A DNA stretch of 64,000 nucleotides. Origin: an uncultured Acidimicrobiales bacterium (GTDB lineage: Bacteria; Actinomycetota; Acidimicrobiia; Acidimicrobiales; SHLQ01). The stretch spans positions 1-64,000 of the forward strand of contig CALHTF010000003.1 in the NCBI GenBank assembly GCA_938038815.1, given 5' to 3'. Of this stretch, positions 47,858-58,076 are shown piece by piece (within the stretch, counting starts at the first letter, position 1; each line of letters starts with the position of its first letter). The notes under the pieces are model-generated. The model saw nothing but the letters and a program-made list of their open reading frames with translations, was not told where the DNA came from and ran no database searches. The position numbers were made by a program, and so were the translations under genes.

Positions 47858-50280
47858 CCAATAGGCCATAGGTCGGTGGCCACCAGACCAACCGCTGGTC
47901 GGGTGTCGCGCGACTCGGCGAGGTTCTTTGGGCGACGGTATGGCCGGCCCGCTCCTTCCTCGTAGAAGGGCTTGAGGCAAATGTTGCCCATCCACTGCAC
48001 CAACGTGCGCGTCGGCACGGCGGTCAACCGATTTCCGAGGAGCCCTTTGAGAACCTTCGCGACCGCCGCCGAGCGTCGCCGACCCCGACCCTGACCAACC
48101 AGAAGCAGGCGGGTAACCCGGTCGTCCCCAATGGCGTGCATCAAGCCCGGAGCGAGCCAATCGAGCGGACGAGGAAACCCGTCGCTCATACCCTCGACCA
48201 GCGCCTCGGTAAGTCGTACACCGTCGAGCGACCGGTGATGATGCCGACGACGAATCGTGTCGGCCAGAGCTTTTGCTTCAACGTAAGTCAAGGGAACGCG
48301 ACCAGTTGGACCCTCGGTGGTGAGCGCATCGAGCGGAGCTCCGAGGAGATGCCCAATGCCGAGCCAGAACCGGGTGTAGGTGTCGCGTTCGGTATCGGTC
48401 GGGGCAAGACCGAGATCGTCGAGCATCTCGAGTACTGGCACCGCAAAGCTGAGGGCCGTACCAAGAACGTCCTCTTGGTTCACCGGCCAGCCAAACTCCT
48501 CGGTATCCCAGCCGTTGTTCAGGAGCTGCCCAGCGACGAGAGCATGGATGCCGCGGACGCCTCGGATCGACCGGTAGGCAGCGCCTCCGACCTCGAGGGT
48601 GCCGTCATGCCAGCCGTCGTCGGCTCCCAGTAGGTCTTGCACGAACTGTGCTGTCTCGCCCGAGCGCCGGAACGGGTCGCGAGCGAGATCCGATGCAGCG
48701 CCCAACACCTTGACCCCCTCGGCCGCGGCGAATCCGTCGACCAACGAGCGGAACAACAGCCCGAGAAACAGCAAGGTGCTCGAACGCGAGAAAAGATCTC
48801 GAGCGGCCCGGCACGTGGGCGGGTCGAGCAACCCACCGGGCGCCGAGATCGCCGCCAACCGCTCGGCAATATCGGCATCGAGCTCAGAGAAGAAGGTGTC
48901 GGAGTCCTCGCTGGCGGCCAGCGAGGAGAACGACAAGTTTCGGGCACCAGGAACCATTGGATGACTTGCCCGACCTCGAAGGGTTTCGAGCGTCTCGGCC
49001 AGCTCTGGGTCGACCGCACCCGGTTGGGGTTCGGGCAACCCCATCGTCGACAGCCGATGTTCGAGTAACCGCTCGAAGCCCTTCTTCATCGGTGGTCGGT
49101 TCATCACGCCGTTCTCGTCGAACCACACGGGCGACCGCTGAGCACTAGCGAACAACCCGAGGATGTACGCCATGCGATCAGACAGGGCGTTCCAGCTTTT
49201 CGCCGGCTGGCCATCGACCTCGAACTGTTCGAACAACATCGACAACATGTCGGTGGAAGAGCAGGCGTACACGTCGTCTTCGTCGACTACACAGCGCTCG
49301 ACCTCGATCTGCACGTCGGTCCGAGGAAGCGGCTGGCCGACCTTTACCCGGTGCCCGGGCAAATCGACGGTGACAAAATGCTTGGTCGCTGTTTTGATCC
49401 ACCACTGTTCAAGACGTAACCGGAAGTCGCCCGGTGGTTGATTCCGCCACTGCCGGCGGGTCTGGAATGGGCGCCACGCGGTGGTAAGCGTGCGCAGCCA
49501 CGAACGGAAGCCAACGCTGATCGCCAACGATAAGAGCTTTTGTTCGTGAACCGCCAGCAACGAGTTACCGAGCAGAATCGACCGGCTTCGTTCTTCGGCC
49601 GACGTTGCGGTCAATGCGTCGGTGTAGGCCCGAAAGCCGCGCACCAGCAACTCGTTGTAGTCGTGGCGGTCTGGATGCAATCGAGGATCGGTGGTCGCCT
49701 CCCAAAAGCTCGAAGCGCCCGCGCCTGGGCGACCCGGCGGGGCCACCAACCGGTGACGCAACTGCTGCTCGCACTCCTGCCAAGCCTCCTCGATGGCGGC
49801 GACGCGCTCGTCGCCGTCGGTTGTTTGCGCGGCGGGCCCAACGGTGGCCAAGAACACAGTGTGGGCTCGGCCAACATCGGCAAAGACGTCGCGGTTGCCA
49901 TCGCCAAACGCCCGAGCGATCATCCGGCCGAGCACCGGGATCGGCAGGCGTAGGTAACCGCCAATCGAACTACTCGCCCACTGTCCGATCGTTACCCACG
50001 TCGCGTCGTTGGTCCCCAAGAGTTCGGCCATCGCAACCGCCAGATCGCCGTAGCATTCGGTGATCAGGTCGTTGCGAAGTTGCACCGACATCGGGGTGAA
50101 CGCGACCCCATCGAGACGGTCGCGGGTCGTGGCTCGACTCCTGAGGTCGGGGCACCAGTCGGGCTGGTGGGGTTCGCAACTAACGGAGGAGCCCGGATGG
50201 ACATCCAGTGGTGTATTGACCGGCTCTCGCTTGAGATCCGGCCCCCGAACATCCGGGGCTCTTCCGTCAGTTGCATTCAC
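47854..50280 (-). CDS. Large protein with C-terminal DUF2236/MpaB (rubber-oxygenase-like) domain and an unassigned N-terminal half
   Basis: C-terminal DPFRRSGETAQFVQDLLG...SIRGVRGIHALVAGQLLNNGWDTEEFGWPVNQEDVLGTALSFAVPVLEMLDDLGLAPTDTERDTYTRFWLGIGHLLGAP fits the DUF2236 pattern; exact start uncertain. Confidence 0.6.
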   Translation of the reverse strand: MNATDGRAPDVRGPDLKREPVNTPLDVHPGSSVSCEPHQPDWCPDLRSRATTRDRLDGVAFTPMSVQLRNDLITECYGDLAVAMAELLGTNDATWVTIGQWASSSIGGYLRLPIPVLGRMIARAFGDGNRDVFADVGRAHTVFLATVGPAAQTTDGDERVAAIEEAWQECEQQLRHRLVAPPGRPGAGASSFWEATTDPRLHPDRHDYNELLVRGFRAYTDALTATSAEERSRSILLGNSLLAVHEQKLLSLAISVGFRSWLRTLTTAWRPFQTRRQWRNQPPGDFRLRLEQWWIKTATKHFVTVDLPGHRVKVGQPLPRTDVQIEVERCVVDEDDVYACSSTDMLSMLFEQFEVDGQPAKSWNALSDRMAYILGLFASAQRSPVWFDENGVMNRPPMKKGFERLLEHRLSTMGLPEPQPGAVDPELAETLETLRGRASHPMVPGARNLSFSSLAASEDSDTFFSELDADIAERLAAISAPGGLLDPPTCRAARDLFSRSSTLLFLGLLFRSLVDGFAAAEGVKVLGAASDLARDPFRRSGETAQFVQDLLGADDGWHDGTLEVGGAAYRSIRGVRGIHALVAGQLLNNGWDTEEFGWPVNQEDVLGTALSFAVPVLEMLDDLGLAPTDTERDTYTRFWLGIGHLLGAPLDALTTEGPTGRVPLTYVEAKALADTIRRRHHHRSLDGVRLTEALVEGMSDGFPRPLDWLAPGLMHAIGDDRVTRLLLVGQGRGRRRSAAVAKVLKGLLGNRLTAVPTRTLVQWMGNICLKPFYEEGAGRPYRRPKNLAESRDTRPAVGLVATDLWPIG

Positions 50281-50513
50281 TAGGAATCCGCCGATTTCCT
50301 AGAGTGGGTCCGCCGCCCTCGGGTGAGATCGCAGGTTGAAGCTTCAACGATGGGGGCGCTAACGATTCATGGGTCCTGCAAATTCCCACCATGAGCAATG
50401 TTGGCAATCCTTCATTAACGGTCAATTAACACGCACCAAAAGTTATCCACAGACCGTGAAGCGCAACGATATTTCACCTGGTGAGCGAAAGAATGGTCAC
50501 CACCAAAACGACC

Positions 50514-50542
50514 CGTGGCCCGGGCGTTGAGCCCGGGCCACG
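50514..50542 (-). terminator. Perfect 12-bp stem hairpin after rpsJ (str operon terminator candidate)
   Basis: cgtggcccgggc-gttga-gcccgggccacg; minus-strand downstream flank contains TTTT. Confidence 0.7.
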
Positions 50543-50578
50543 TGGTGTACAACTGATTTTTCGACCGAAGTCGATGTG

Positions 50579-50893
50579 CTACTGGATCTTGATCTCGATA
50601 TCGACACCGGCCGGCAGGTCGAGACGCTGAAGCGAATCTACCGTCTTTGCCGACGGGCCAATGATGTCGAGCAACCGCTTGTGGACCCGCATTTCAAAGT
50701 GCTCTCGCGAGTCTTTGTACTTATGCGGTGAGCGGATAACCGTGTAGCGATGCTTCTCGGTTGGCAGCGGGATTGGTCCGCGTACGTCTGCCTGAGTGCG
50801 TTTGACCGTTTCGACGATCTTCTTCGTCGACTGGTCGATGACCTCGTGGTCATAGGCCTTCAGTCGGATACGGATTTTCTGTGATGCTGCCAT
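50579..50893 (-). CDS. rpsJ: 30S ribosomal protein S10
   Basis: [73 protein letters not shown]. Confidence 0.98.
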   Translation of the reverse strand: MAASQKIRIRLKAYDHEVIDQSTKKIVETVKRTQADVRGPIPLPTEKHRYTVIRSPHKYKDSREHFEMRVHKRLLDIIGPSAKTVDSLQRLDLPAGVDIEIKIQ

Positions 50894-50906
50894 TGGTACC
50901 AGTCTG

Positions 50907-52097
50907 CTACTTAATGATCTTGGTTACCGAACCGGCGCCGACAGTACGGCCACCTTCACGGATAGCAAAGCGAAGACCTTCGTCCATGGCGATCGGGTTG
51001 ATGAGCTCAACCGTCATCTCGGTGTTGTCACCGGGAACGCACATTTCAACACCGTCGGGCAACGTGATGGTGCCGGTGATGTCGGTGGTACGGAAGTAGA
51101 ACTGCGGACGGTAGTTGGAGAAGAACGGCTTGTGACGGCCACCTTCTTCCTTGGTCAGCACGTACACCTGAGCTTCGAAGTCGGTGTGCGGAGTGATCGA
51201 GCCAGGAGCGGCAAGAACCTGTCCACGCTGGACGTCTTCTTTGTCGATACCACGAAGCAGGGCGCCGATGTTGTCGCCAGCTTGACCCTCGTCGAGGAGC
51301 TTGCGGAACATTTCAACACCAGTACAGGTGGTGGTCTGGGTGTCACGGATACCGATGATTTCGATTTCGTCGCCGGTGTTGACCTTGCCCTGTTCGACCT
51401 TACCGGTGACAACAGTTCCACGACCGGTGATCGAGAACACGTCTTCGATCGGCATAAGGAAGGGCTTGTCGAGCTCGCGCTCGGGCTCGGGGATGTAGGT
51501 GTCGACCTCGGCCATAAGCGCCTGGATCTGAGCAGCAGCGTCGGCGTCGCCTTCGAGGGCCTTCAGGGCCGAAACCTTGATGACCGGGGTGTCGTCGCCC
51601 GGGAAGTCGTACTCGTCGAGGAGTTCGCGTACTTCCATTTCGACGAGCTCAAGGAGCTCTTCGTCGTCGACAACGTCGCACTTGTTGAGCGCAACGACGA
51701 TCTTCGGAACACCAACCTGGCGAGCGAGCAGAACGTGCTCACGGGTCTGGGGCATCGGGCCGTCAGCAGCCGACACAACAAGGATCGCACCGTCGACCTG
51801 AGCCGCACCGGTGATCATGTTCTTGATGTAGTCAGCGTGACCGGGCATATCGACGTGCGCATAGTGGCGGTTGTCGGTTTCGTACTCGACGTGCGAAACG
51901 TTGATCGTGATACCACGCTCACGCTCTTCGGGCGCCTTGTCGATGTTTTCGAACTCGGTAAATGAAGTCGAGTTCGGGTTTGCGTCCGACAGGACTTTGG
52001 TGATTGCTGCGGTAAGCGTCGTCTTGCCGTGGTCGATGTGACCCATCGTTCCCACGTTGACGTGGGGCTTGTTCCGCTCGAACGTCTCTTTTGCCAT
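50907..52097 (-). CDS. tuf: Elongation factor Tu
   Basis: [36 protein letters not shown]...[49 protein letters not shown]. Confidence 0.99.
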   Translation of the reverse strand: MAKETFERNKPHVNVGTMGHIDHGKTTLTAAITKVLSDANPNSTSFTEFENIDKAPEERERGITINVSHVEYETDNRHYAHVDMPGHADYIKNMITGAAQVDGAILVVSAADGPMPQTREHVLLARQVGVPKIVVALNKCDVVDDEELLELVEMEVRELLDEYDFPGDDTPVIKVSALKALEGDADAAAQIQALMAEVDTYIPEPERELDKPFLMPIEDVFSITGRGTVVTGKVEQGKVNTGDEIEIIGIRDTQTTTCTGVEMFRKLLDEGQAGDNIGALLRGIDKEDVQRGQVLAAPGSITPHTDFEAQVYVLTKEEGGRHKPFFSNYRPQFYFRTTDITGTITLPDGVEMCVPGDNTEMTVELINPIAMDEGLRFAIREGGRTVGAGSVTKIIK

Positions 52098-52287
52098 CTT
52101 GGTCTTCCTTGAACCGTCTATTTCGTACTCGGGGTGAGTCTTCTTCTGTGGGATCGCCGCATTTACGACGACACTATTTCTTGCTGTATTGCTGTATTGC
52201 TTTTCTGCTCTCGGCTACGTGTCGCAGCACAAGATATTGGTACGCGTTTATCTGCGCCGACGAGTCGGGCAGCTAACACGCTAGTAA

Positions 52288-54387
52288 CTATTCGCCGCGA
52301 ACCCGCGCCACGATTTCTTCTTGGACCGAACCCGGGGTGGGCTGATACGAATCGAACTGCATGGTGTAGGTGGCTCGACCCTGGGTGCGCGAACGCAGGT
52401 CGGTCGAGTAGCCAAACATTTCACTCAGCGGAACTTGGGCCATAACAACCTGGTTGAGACCACGCTGTTCGGTGCCTTGCACCTGACCACGGCGGCTGTT
52501 GAGGTCGCCCACAACATCGCCCAGATAGTCGTCAGGAGTAACCACTTCAACGGCCATGACCGGCTCGAGCAGCACAGGCTTTGCCTTACGCATTGCCTCT
52601 TTGAACCACATGGTGCCGGCGATCTTGAACGCCATGTCCGAGGAGTCAACATCGTGGGTCTTACCATCGACGAGGGTGACCTTCATGTCGACGGTTGGGT
52701 AACCGGCGAGCACACCAGAGGTCATGGCCTCCTTGACACCGTTGTCGACGGCGGGGATGTATTCCTTGGGAATGTTTCCGCCCTTGATCTTGTCGGAGAA
52801 TTCGTAACCGCCACCGGGGCCGGTCGGCTCCAGGGTTGCGGTGATGACGGCGAACTGACCCGAACCACCCGACTGCTTCTTGTGGGTGTAGGTGTGGCCG
52901 TCGACGGTCTCTTTGATGGTCTCGCGGTACGCAACCTGCGGGCGACCAACGTTGGCCTCGACCTTGAACTCACGCATCATGCGGTCGACAAGCACTTCGA
53001 GGTGAAGCTCGCCCATACCCGAAATGATGGTCTGCGCGGTCTCTTCGTTGGTTTCGACCTGGAAGGTCGGATCCTCTTCAGAGAGCGCGCCGAGCGCCTT
53101 GGAGAGTTTGTCTTGGTCGCCCTTGGACTTGGGCTCAACCGCAACCTGGATAACCGGATCCGGGAAGTCGAGCGATTCGAGGGTGATCTGGGCTTTGGTG
53201 TCGCACAGCGAGTCGCCGGTACGGGTGTTCTTGAAACCAATACCCGCAGCGATGTCGCCGGCGCGGACATCGTCGATGTCTTCGCGGCTGTTGGCGTGCA
53301 TCTCGAGCAAGCGGCCGATGCGCTCTTTGGCCGTGGTGCGGGTGTTGGTTACCTGGCCCCCCTTTTCGAGCGAACCGGAGTAGACCCGGAAGAAGGTGAG
53401 CTTGCCCACGTGAGGGTCGGTTGCAACCTTGAACGCCAGGGCCGAGAACGGAGCCTTGGGGTCGGCGGGACGAGTGATCTCTTCGCCGGTCTTGGGGTCG
53501 GTACCCGCAGTGTCGGGCAGGTCGAGCGGCGACGGCAGGTAGTCGATGACCGCATCGAGCAGGGGCTGCACGCCCTTGTTCTTGAAGGCGGTGCCGTTGA
53601 GGATCGGAACGATCTCGTTGGCGATGCAGGCCTTGCGGATACCGGCTTTGAGCTGCTCTTCGGGGATGTCGTCGGTCTCGAGGTAGACCTCCATGAGGTC
53701 ATCGTCGGTCTCGGCGATCGCTTCGAGAAGCTTCACCCGGTACTCGTTGGCTTGGTCGGCGTAGTCGTCAGGAATGTCCTGCTCTTCGTACGTTGCACCG
53801 AGGTCTTTTTCGTCGGTGGTCGGCGGCCAGACAAGCGCCTTCATCTTCACGAGGTCGATGAGGCCCTGGTACTGCGCTTCGGCGCCGATCGGTAGCTGAA
53901 GAACCGCCACGCTCTTGGTGAGGCGGTCAAGGATCGTGTCGAGCACGAAGAAGAAGTCGGCGCCGGTACGGTCCATCTTGTTGACGAAGCACATGCGGGG
54001 TACGCCGTACCGGTCGGCCTGGCGCCACACTGTTTCGGTCTGGGGCTCTACGCCGGCCACACCGTCGAATACCGCAACGGCACCGTCGAGCACGCGCAGC
54101 GAGCGCTCTACCTCAACGGTGAAGTCGACGTGACCAGGGGTATCGATGATGTTGATGCGGTGGTTGTTCCAGACACACGCAGTAGCAGCCGAGGTAATGG
54201 TGATACCACGCTCTTGCTCTTGTTCCATCCAGTCCATGGTGGCGGCGCCATCGTGAACTTCACCGATCTTGTACGAGCGGCCCGTGTAGTAAAGGATGCG
54301 TTCGGTGGTGGTGGTCTTGCCCGCGTCGATATGGGCCATGATGCCGATATTGCGGGTCTTTTTTAGGGGTAGGCGCTCTACAGCCAT
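52288..54387 (-). CDS. fusA: Elongation factor G
   Basis: [62 protein letters not shown]; start MAVERLPL. Confidence 0.98.
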   Translation of the reverse strand: MAVERLPLKKTRNIGIMAHIDAGKTTTTERILYYTGRSYKIGEVHDGAATMDWMEQEQERGITITSAATACVWNNHRINIIDTPGHVDFTVEVERSLRVLDGAVAVFDGVAGVEPQTETVWRQADRYGVPRMCFVNKMDRTGADFFFVLDTILDRLTKSVAVLQLPIGAEAQYQGLIDLVKMKALVWPPTTDEKDLGATYEEQDIPDDYADQANEYRVKLLEAIAETDDDLMEVYLETDDIPEEQLKAGIRKACIANEIVPILNGTAFKNKGVQPLLDAVIDYLPSPLDLPDTAGTDPKTGEEITRPADPKAPFSALAFKVATDPHVGKLTFFRVYSGSLEKGGQVTNTRTTAKERIGRLLEMHANSREDIDDVRAGDIAAGIGFKNTRTGDSLCDTKAQITLESLDFPDPVIQVAVEPKSKGDQDKLSKALGALSEEDPTFQVETNEETAQTIISGMGELHLEVLVDRMMREFKVEANVGRPQVAYRETIKETVDGHTYTHKKQSGGSGQFAVITATLEPTGPGGGYEFSDKIKGGNIPKEYIPAVDNGVKEAMTSGVLAGYPTVDMKVTLVDGKTHDVDSSDMAFKIAGTMWFKEAMRKAKPVLLEPVMAVEVVTPDDYLGDVVGDLNSRRGQVQGTEQRGLNQVVMAQVPLSEMFGYSTDLRSRTQGRATYTMQFDSYQPTPGSVQEEIVARVRGE

Positions 54388-54499
54388 GCGGAGGATCCTT
54401 GACGCTTCATTCGTTGGGTGGGTGTCAGTTGTAAAGAACAATCGAGCGGTTCACCCAGACGCACGAACGCGACCGGAAAAATCACTCCAGTTAATGCTA

Positions 54500-54552
54500 C
54501 GGGGCAATACGCCCCGTTGTGCGCACCAACCCCCAAATTGGGTTTCGGTGCG
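54500..54552 (-). promoter_or_regulatory. Two adjacent hairpins in the rpsG-fusA spacer
   Basis: cggggc-aatac-gccccg (54500-54516) and cgcaccaaccccc/gggtttcggtgcg (54522-54552). Confidence 0.45.
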
Positions 54553-54562
54553 AGAGGGGGAA

Positions 54563-55036
54563 TTACCAGCGGTAGTGAGCGAATGCCTTGTTGGATTCGG
54601 CCATCTTGTGCAGGTCTTCTTTGCGCTTCATCGAAGCACCGATGCCATTGGAAGCATCCATGATCTCGTTGGCGAGTCGCTCAGCCATCGTGCGTTCGCG
54701 GCGCTGCCGAGAGAACTCGACCAACCAGCGGATCGCCAGGGTGGTTGCCCGACGAGGACGAACCTCGACCGGAACCTGGTAGGTGGCACCGCCGACTCGA
54801 CGACTACGAACCTCGAGCTGAGGCCGGATGTTGTCGATGGCCCGCTTGAGCGTGGCGACCGGCTCGTCTGAGCCGGTCTTCTCGGCGACCATTTCGAGCG
54901 CATCGTAAACAATGCGCTCGGCGAGCGAACGCTTGCCGCTCTGAAGAATCTTGTTCACGATCTGGGTGACCAGAACGGAGTGGTAGACCGGATCGGCCGG
55001 AAGTTCGCGACGTGGTGCGGGACCTTTACGAGGCAT
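54563..55036 (-). CDS. rpsG: 30S ribosomal protein S7
   Basis: [50 protein letters not shown]. Confidence 0.98.
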   Translation of the reverse strand: MPRKGPAPRRELPADPVYHSVLVTQIVNKILQSGKRSLAERIVYDALEMVAEKTGSDEPVATLKRAIDNIRPQLEVRSRRVGGATYQVPVEVRPRRATTLAIRWLVEFSRQRRERTMAERLANEIMDASNGIGASMKRKEDLHKMAESNKAFAHYRW

Positions 55037-55041
55037 GAGTC

Positions 55042-55410
55042 CTAATCCTTCTTTGCGCCGTAGCGGCTACGAGCTTGCTTACGGTCGCGAACACCCGAGG
55101 TGTCGAGCGTTCCGCGGATGACTTTGTACCGCACACCAGGAAGGTCCTTCACACGACCGCCACGCACCAACACAATGGAGTGCTCTTGGAGGTTGTGACC
55201 TTCGCCGGGGATGTAGGCGGTTACTTCGATACCACTGGTCAGCCGGACACGACAGACCTTACGCAGCGCAGAGTTCGGCTTCTTGGGGGTGGTGGTATAC
55301 ACGCGGGTGCATACGCCACGACGCTGAGGAGCGCCCTTGAGGGCCGGGGTCGTTTCTTTACGACGCTTAGAGGTACGGCCCTTACGGACCAGCTGCTGAA
55401 TGGTTGGCAC
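55042..55410 (-). CDS. rpsL: 30S ribosomal protein S12
   Basis: [78 protein letters not shown]. Confidence 0.99.
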   Translation of the reverse strand: MPTIQQLVRKGRTSKRRKETTPALKGAPQRRGVCTRVYTTTPKKPNSALRKVCRVRLTSGIEVTAYIPGEGHNLQEHSIVLVRGGRVKDLPGVRYKVIRGTLDTSGVRDRKQARSRYGAKKD

Positions 55411-55575
55411 GAACTTCGAATCCTTGAAGAGTCTGGAAATGCAGAACTAGTGGTCTTGGGGGCATGCGAAGCTAGATCACCGCACGCTGGACCAATGGAC
55501 GAGTCTAAGCGTGTGCAAGTCCCGCGCCAATGCGCGGCGGAGGTTTTCTGGGCTCTGTAACTTTTCTCCGCCTAC

Positions 55576-55796
55576 GGCTCCGGCGCTTCGCTATCTACCC
55601 CCACCGACGCCCCTCGCCCTCCGCGAGCTCCGGGCTCTTCGGCCGCTTGTGTTGGTTCTCGGGGGCGAGTTACGCAGTAACTCGGTAAGGGCTTGGGCCG
55701 CCCTGGCGGTCCAAACCGACCGGCTCCGGCGCTTCGCTATGTCCCTCTACCTGTGCCCCTCGCCCTACGCGAGCTCCGGGCTCTTTAGGCGCTTGT
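55576..55796. repeat. Pair of ~75-bp imperfect direct repeats with a palindrome between them
   Basis: ggctccggcgcttcgctat...cccctcgccct[c/a]cgcgagctccgggctctt...gcttgt at ~55576-55650 and ~55722-55796; cgagttac-gca-gtaactcg at 55666-55684. Confidence 0.6.
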
Positions 55797-56040
55797 CCGA
55801 ATTTTCGCGTGGAACCCGCGCTGAGCGGGTTAAGCGCGATCAGAAAACGAAAAGTGCCGCAGAGGAGACCGAGTCGGCGGTGGCCGATCGGCAGTGTTCG
55901 GATTCCGCTGTCTCAGCGCGAGCGAAGCGAGCCACCGAACTGGTACCGCCCCGAAGGGGTGGCGGAGGAGAATGCCGATCGGGTGCCGACGGTTCGGTTT
56001 CCGGTCGTTCGGAGCCAGATCCTCCTATTCCGGTTCCCGC

Positions 56041-56985
56041 TTATTCGCGGTACCGATCAACCAACCGGTCCCCGATTTCCGCCAACGCCTCAACCACCTC
56101 GACCGGACCATCGACCTCCAACCCGCTGGCTAGCCCGGCTACCTGGGAGGCCAAGACCTGGGGCGAATACGACGACAGCTTTACGGGGTGCCGCCCGTCT
56201 TGTGCCGGGTCGCCGACCTCGAGCTGGTTGCCGAGAATGTGGCGCAAAACCGACAATGTCCACGGCTCGGCCAACCCGGTGGCGGTCAGCAGCCGAGAGT
56301 TGTCGTCGAACGCAACGGTGATCTTGTTCCACGCTTCCTGAAGGTCGAACCCGTTGGGGCGGACGGCCGGGTCGTCGGTGATCACCGCACTGGTTACGCG
56401 GTCGACTCGGAAAACCCGTTCCCCAGCCGCCGTGTCGCCGATCAGGTACCAAACCGAGGCCTTCACCACGAGACCTAACGGATGAACCCGGCGAGTGCTC
56501 GGACCTTTCTTCGGTGTGTTGTACCCGAGTTCGATCTGCTTTCGTTCGATGACGGCTTTTTGTAGATCGTCGAGGAACAGGGGAGTGGTGCCGCCGGTGC
56601 CGCTCCACCGGGTTGGGTCGACAACCACCGCATCGACCGCTGCGGCAGCATCGGCTCGGAACGGTTCGGGAACTGCTTGCACGAGTTTGCGCAGCGCTTG
56701 TTTCAGGCCATCGGACGTCGGAGCCGACGACCCGACGGCCAAAAACAGGGCCCGGGCCTCGTCGGCTTGCAGTCCGGTGAGGTCGGTACGGGCCCCACCC
56801 ACGAGTGTCCACCCACCATTGCGACCTGCTTGTGAATAGACGGGAACGCCAGCCATCGCCAGCGCCTCGAGATCGCGGCGGGCGGTCTTGACCGAGACTT
56901 CGAGTTCTTCGGCGACCTCAGCCGCGGTCACCCGACCTTTCGCCTGGAGTAATAGCAGGGTGGCCACAAGTCGGTCGGCTCGCAT
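56041..56985 (-). CDS. HTH/WYL-domain transcriptional regulator
   Basis: MRADRLVATLLLLQAKGRVTAAEVAEELEVSVKTARRDLEALAMAGVPVYSQAGRNGGWTLVGG; WYL-like VHPLGLVVKASVWYLIGDTAAGERVFRVDRV. Confidence 0.87.
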   Translation of the reverse strand: MRADRLVATLLLLQAKGRVTAAEVAEELEVSVKTARRDLEALAMAGVPVYSQAGRNGGWTLVGGARTDLTGLQADEARALFLAVGSSAPTSDGLKQALRKLVQAVPEPFRADAAAAVDAVVVDPTRWSGTGGTTPLFLDDLQKAVIERKQIELGYNTPKKGPSTRRVHPLGLVVKASVWYLIGDTAAGERVFRVDRVTSAVITDDPAVRPNGFDLQEAWNKITVAFDDNSRLLTATGLAEPWTLSVLRHILGNQLEVGDPAQDGRHPVKLSSYSPQVLASQVAGLASGLEVDGPVEVVEALAEIGDRLVDRYRE

Positions 56986-57134
56986 GGGAACCAGCATGGC
57001 ATCCAAAAGTGGTCAACCTGTGTCCAGTTCGTGGACTGGCCCGTCCGATTCCGAGCCGAGAGCGCCTAGCTGCAACACTGTCGAAGCAACCAAAGACATC
57101 GCAACGCACTTGCGAAGAACGCTAGGAGTTCTCA

Positions 57135-58067
57135 ATGGAGAAGATCAACGAAGGCCGCGTCGCGGTAGTGACCGGTGCCGGCCGAGGAATTGGTCGCGAG
57201 CACGCCCTTTTGCTCGCCCAAACCGGTGCCAAGGTTGTGGTGAACGACCTCGGTGGTTCGACCGACGGTGAAGGCAACGACGCATCGCCCGCCGAGCAGG
57301 TTGTCGAAGAGATCAAGGCCATGGGCGGCGAAGCGGTCGTGAACGGCGGCAACGTTGCTGTAGTGGCCGACGCCGACGCCATGATCCAGCAGGCCATCGA
57401 CACCTTTGGTGGTATCGACATCCTCATCAACAACGCCGGCATCCTTCGCGACCGCATGGTGTTTTCGATGAGCGAAAGCGACTGGGACGCCGTCATCAAC
57501 GTGCACCTCAAGGGCACCTTTGCCCCGACCCGCGCCGCCGCCGTCTACTGGCGCGAGCGCTCCAAGGCCGGCGAAACCAACGACGCCCGCGTGATCAACA
57601 CCACGTCGCCATCGGGCATCTACGGCAACATTGGCCAGAGCAACTACGGCGCCGCGAAGGCCGGCATCGCCGCCTTTACCCACATCACCGCCCAAGAGCT
57701 CACCCGCTACGGCGTTACCTGTAACTCGCTTGCTCCGGCAGCGTTCACCCGCATGACCGCCGACCTGCCCGGATTCTCGGGCATGGACGAAGAGACCCAG
57801 GAGAAGATGGGTCCCCGTTGGATCGCCAACGTCGCTACCTGGCTCGCCAGCCCGGCCGCTTCGGGCGTGACCGGTCGTTGCTTCGACGTGGTCGGCGACC
57901 GCATCGGTATCGCCGAAGGTTGGGTCCTTGGCCCGCAGGCGACCCAGACCGAAGACCCCGACGGCTTGGGCGATGTCATCGCTGGTCTGATGGGTGAAGC
58001 CAAGCTCAACGCCAACATGTTCGGTGTGCCCGAGGAAGGCCCCGGTCGTCCGAGCAAGAGCATCTAA
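57135..58067 (+). CDS. SDR-family oxidoreductase (acyl-CoA-metabolism-type dehydrogenase)
   Basis: VAVVTGAGRGIGREHALLLAQTGAKVVVNDLGGSTDGEG, INNAGILRDRMVFSMSESDWD, SNYGAAKAGIAAFT. Confidence 0.88.
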   Translation: MEKINEGRVAVVTGAGRGIGREHALLLAQTGAKVVVNDLGGSTDGEGNDASPAEQVVEEIKAMGGEAVVNGGNVAVVADADAMIQQAIDTFGGIDILINNAGILRDRMVFSMSESDWDAVINVHLKGTFAPTRAAAVYWRERSKAGETNDARVINTTSPSGIYGNIGQSNYGAAKAGIAAFTHITAQELTRYGVTCNSLAPAAFTRMTADLPGFSGMDEETQEKMGPRWIANVATWLASPAASGVTGRCFDVVGDRIGIAEGWVLGPQATQTEDPDGLGDVIAGLMGEAKLNANMFGVPEEGPGRPSKSI

Positions 58068-58076
58068 GATGAGCTG

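Noticed and set aside
52321-53895. 524-aa plus-strand ORF
   Set aside because: Antisense to fusA; composition-driven artefact.
55511-56341. Plus-strand ORFs 55511-56341 and 55809-56321
   Set aside because: Extend through the repeat-rich intergenic region and antisense to the WYL regulator; Arg/Ser/Pro-rich, no start context.
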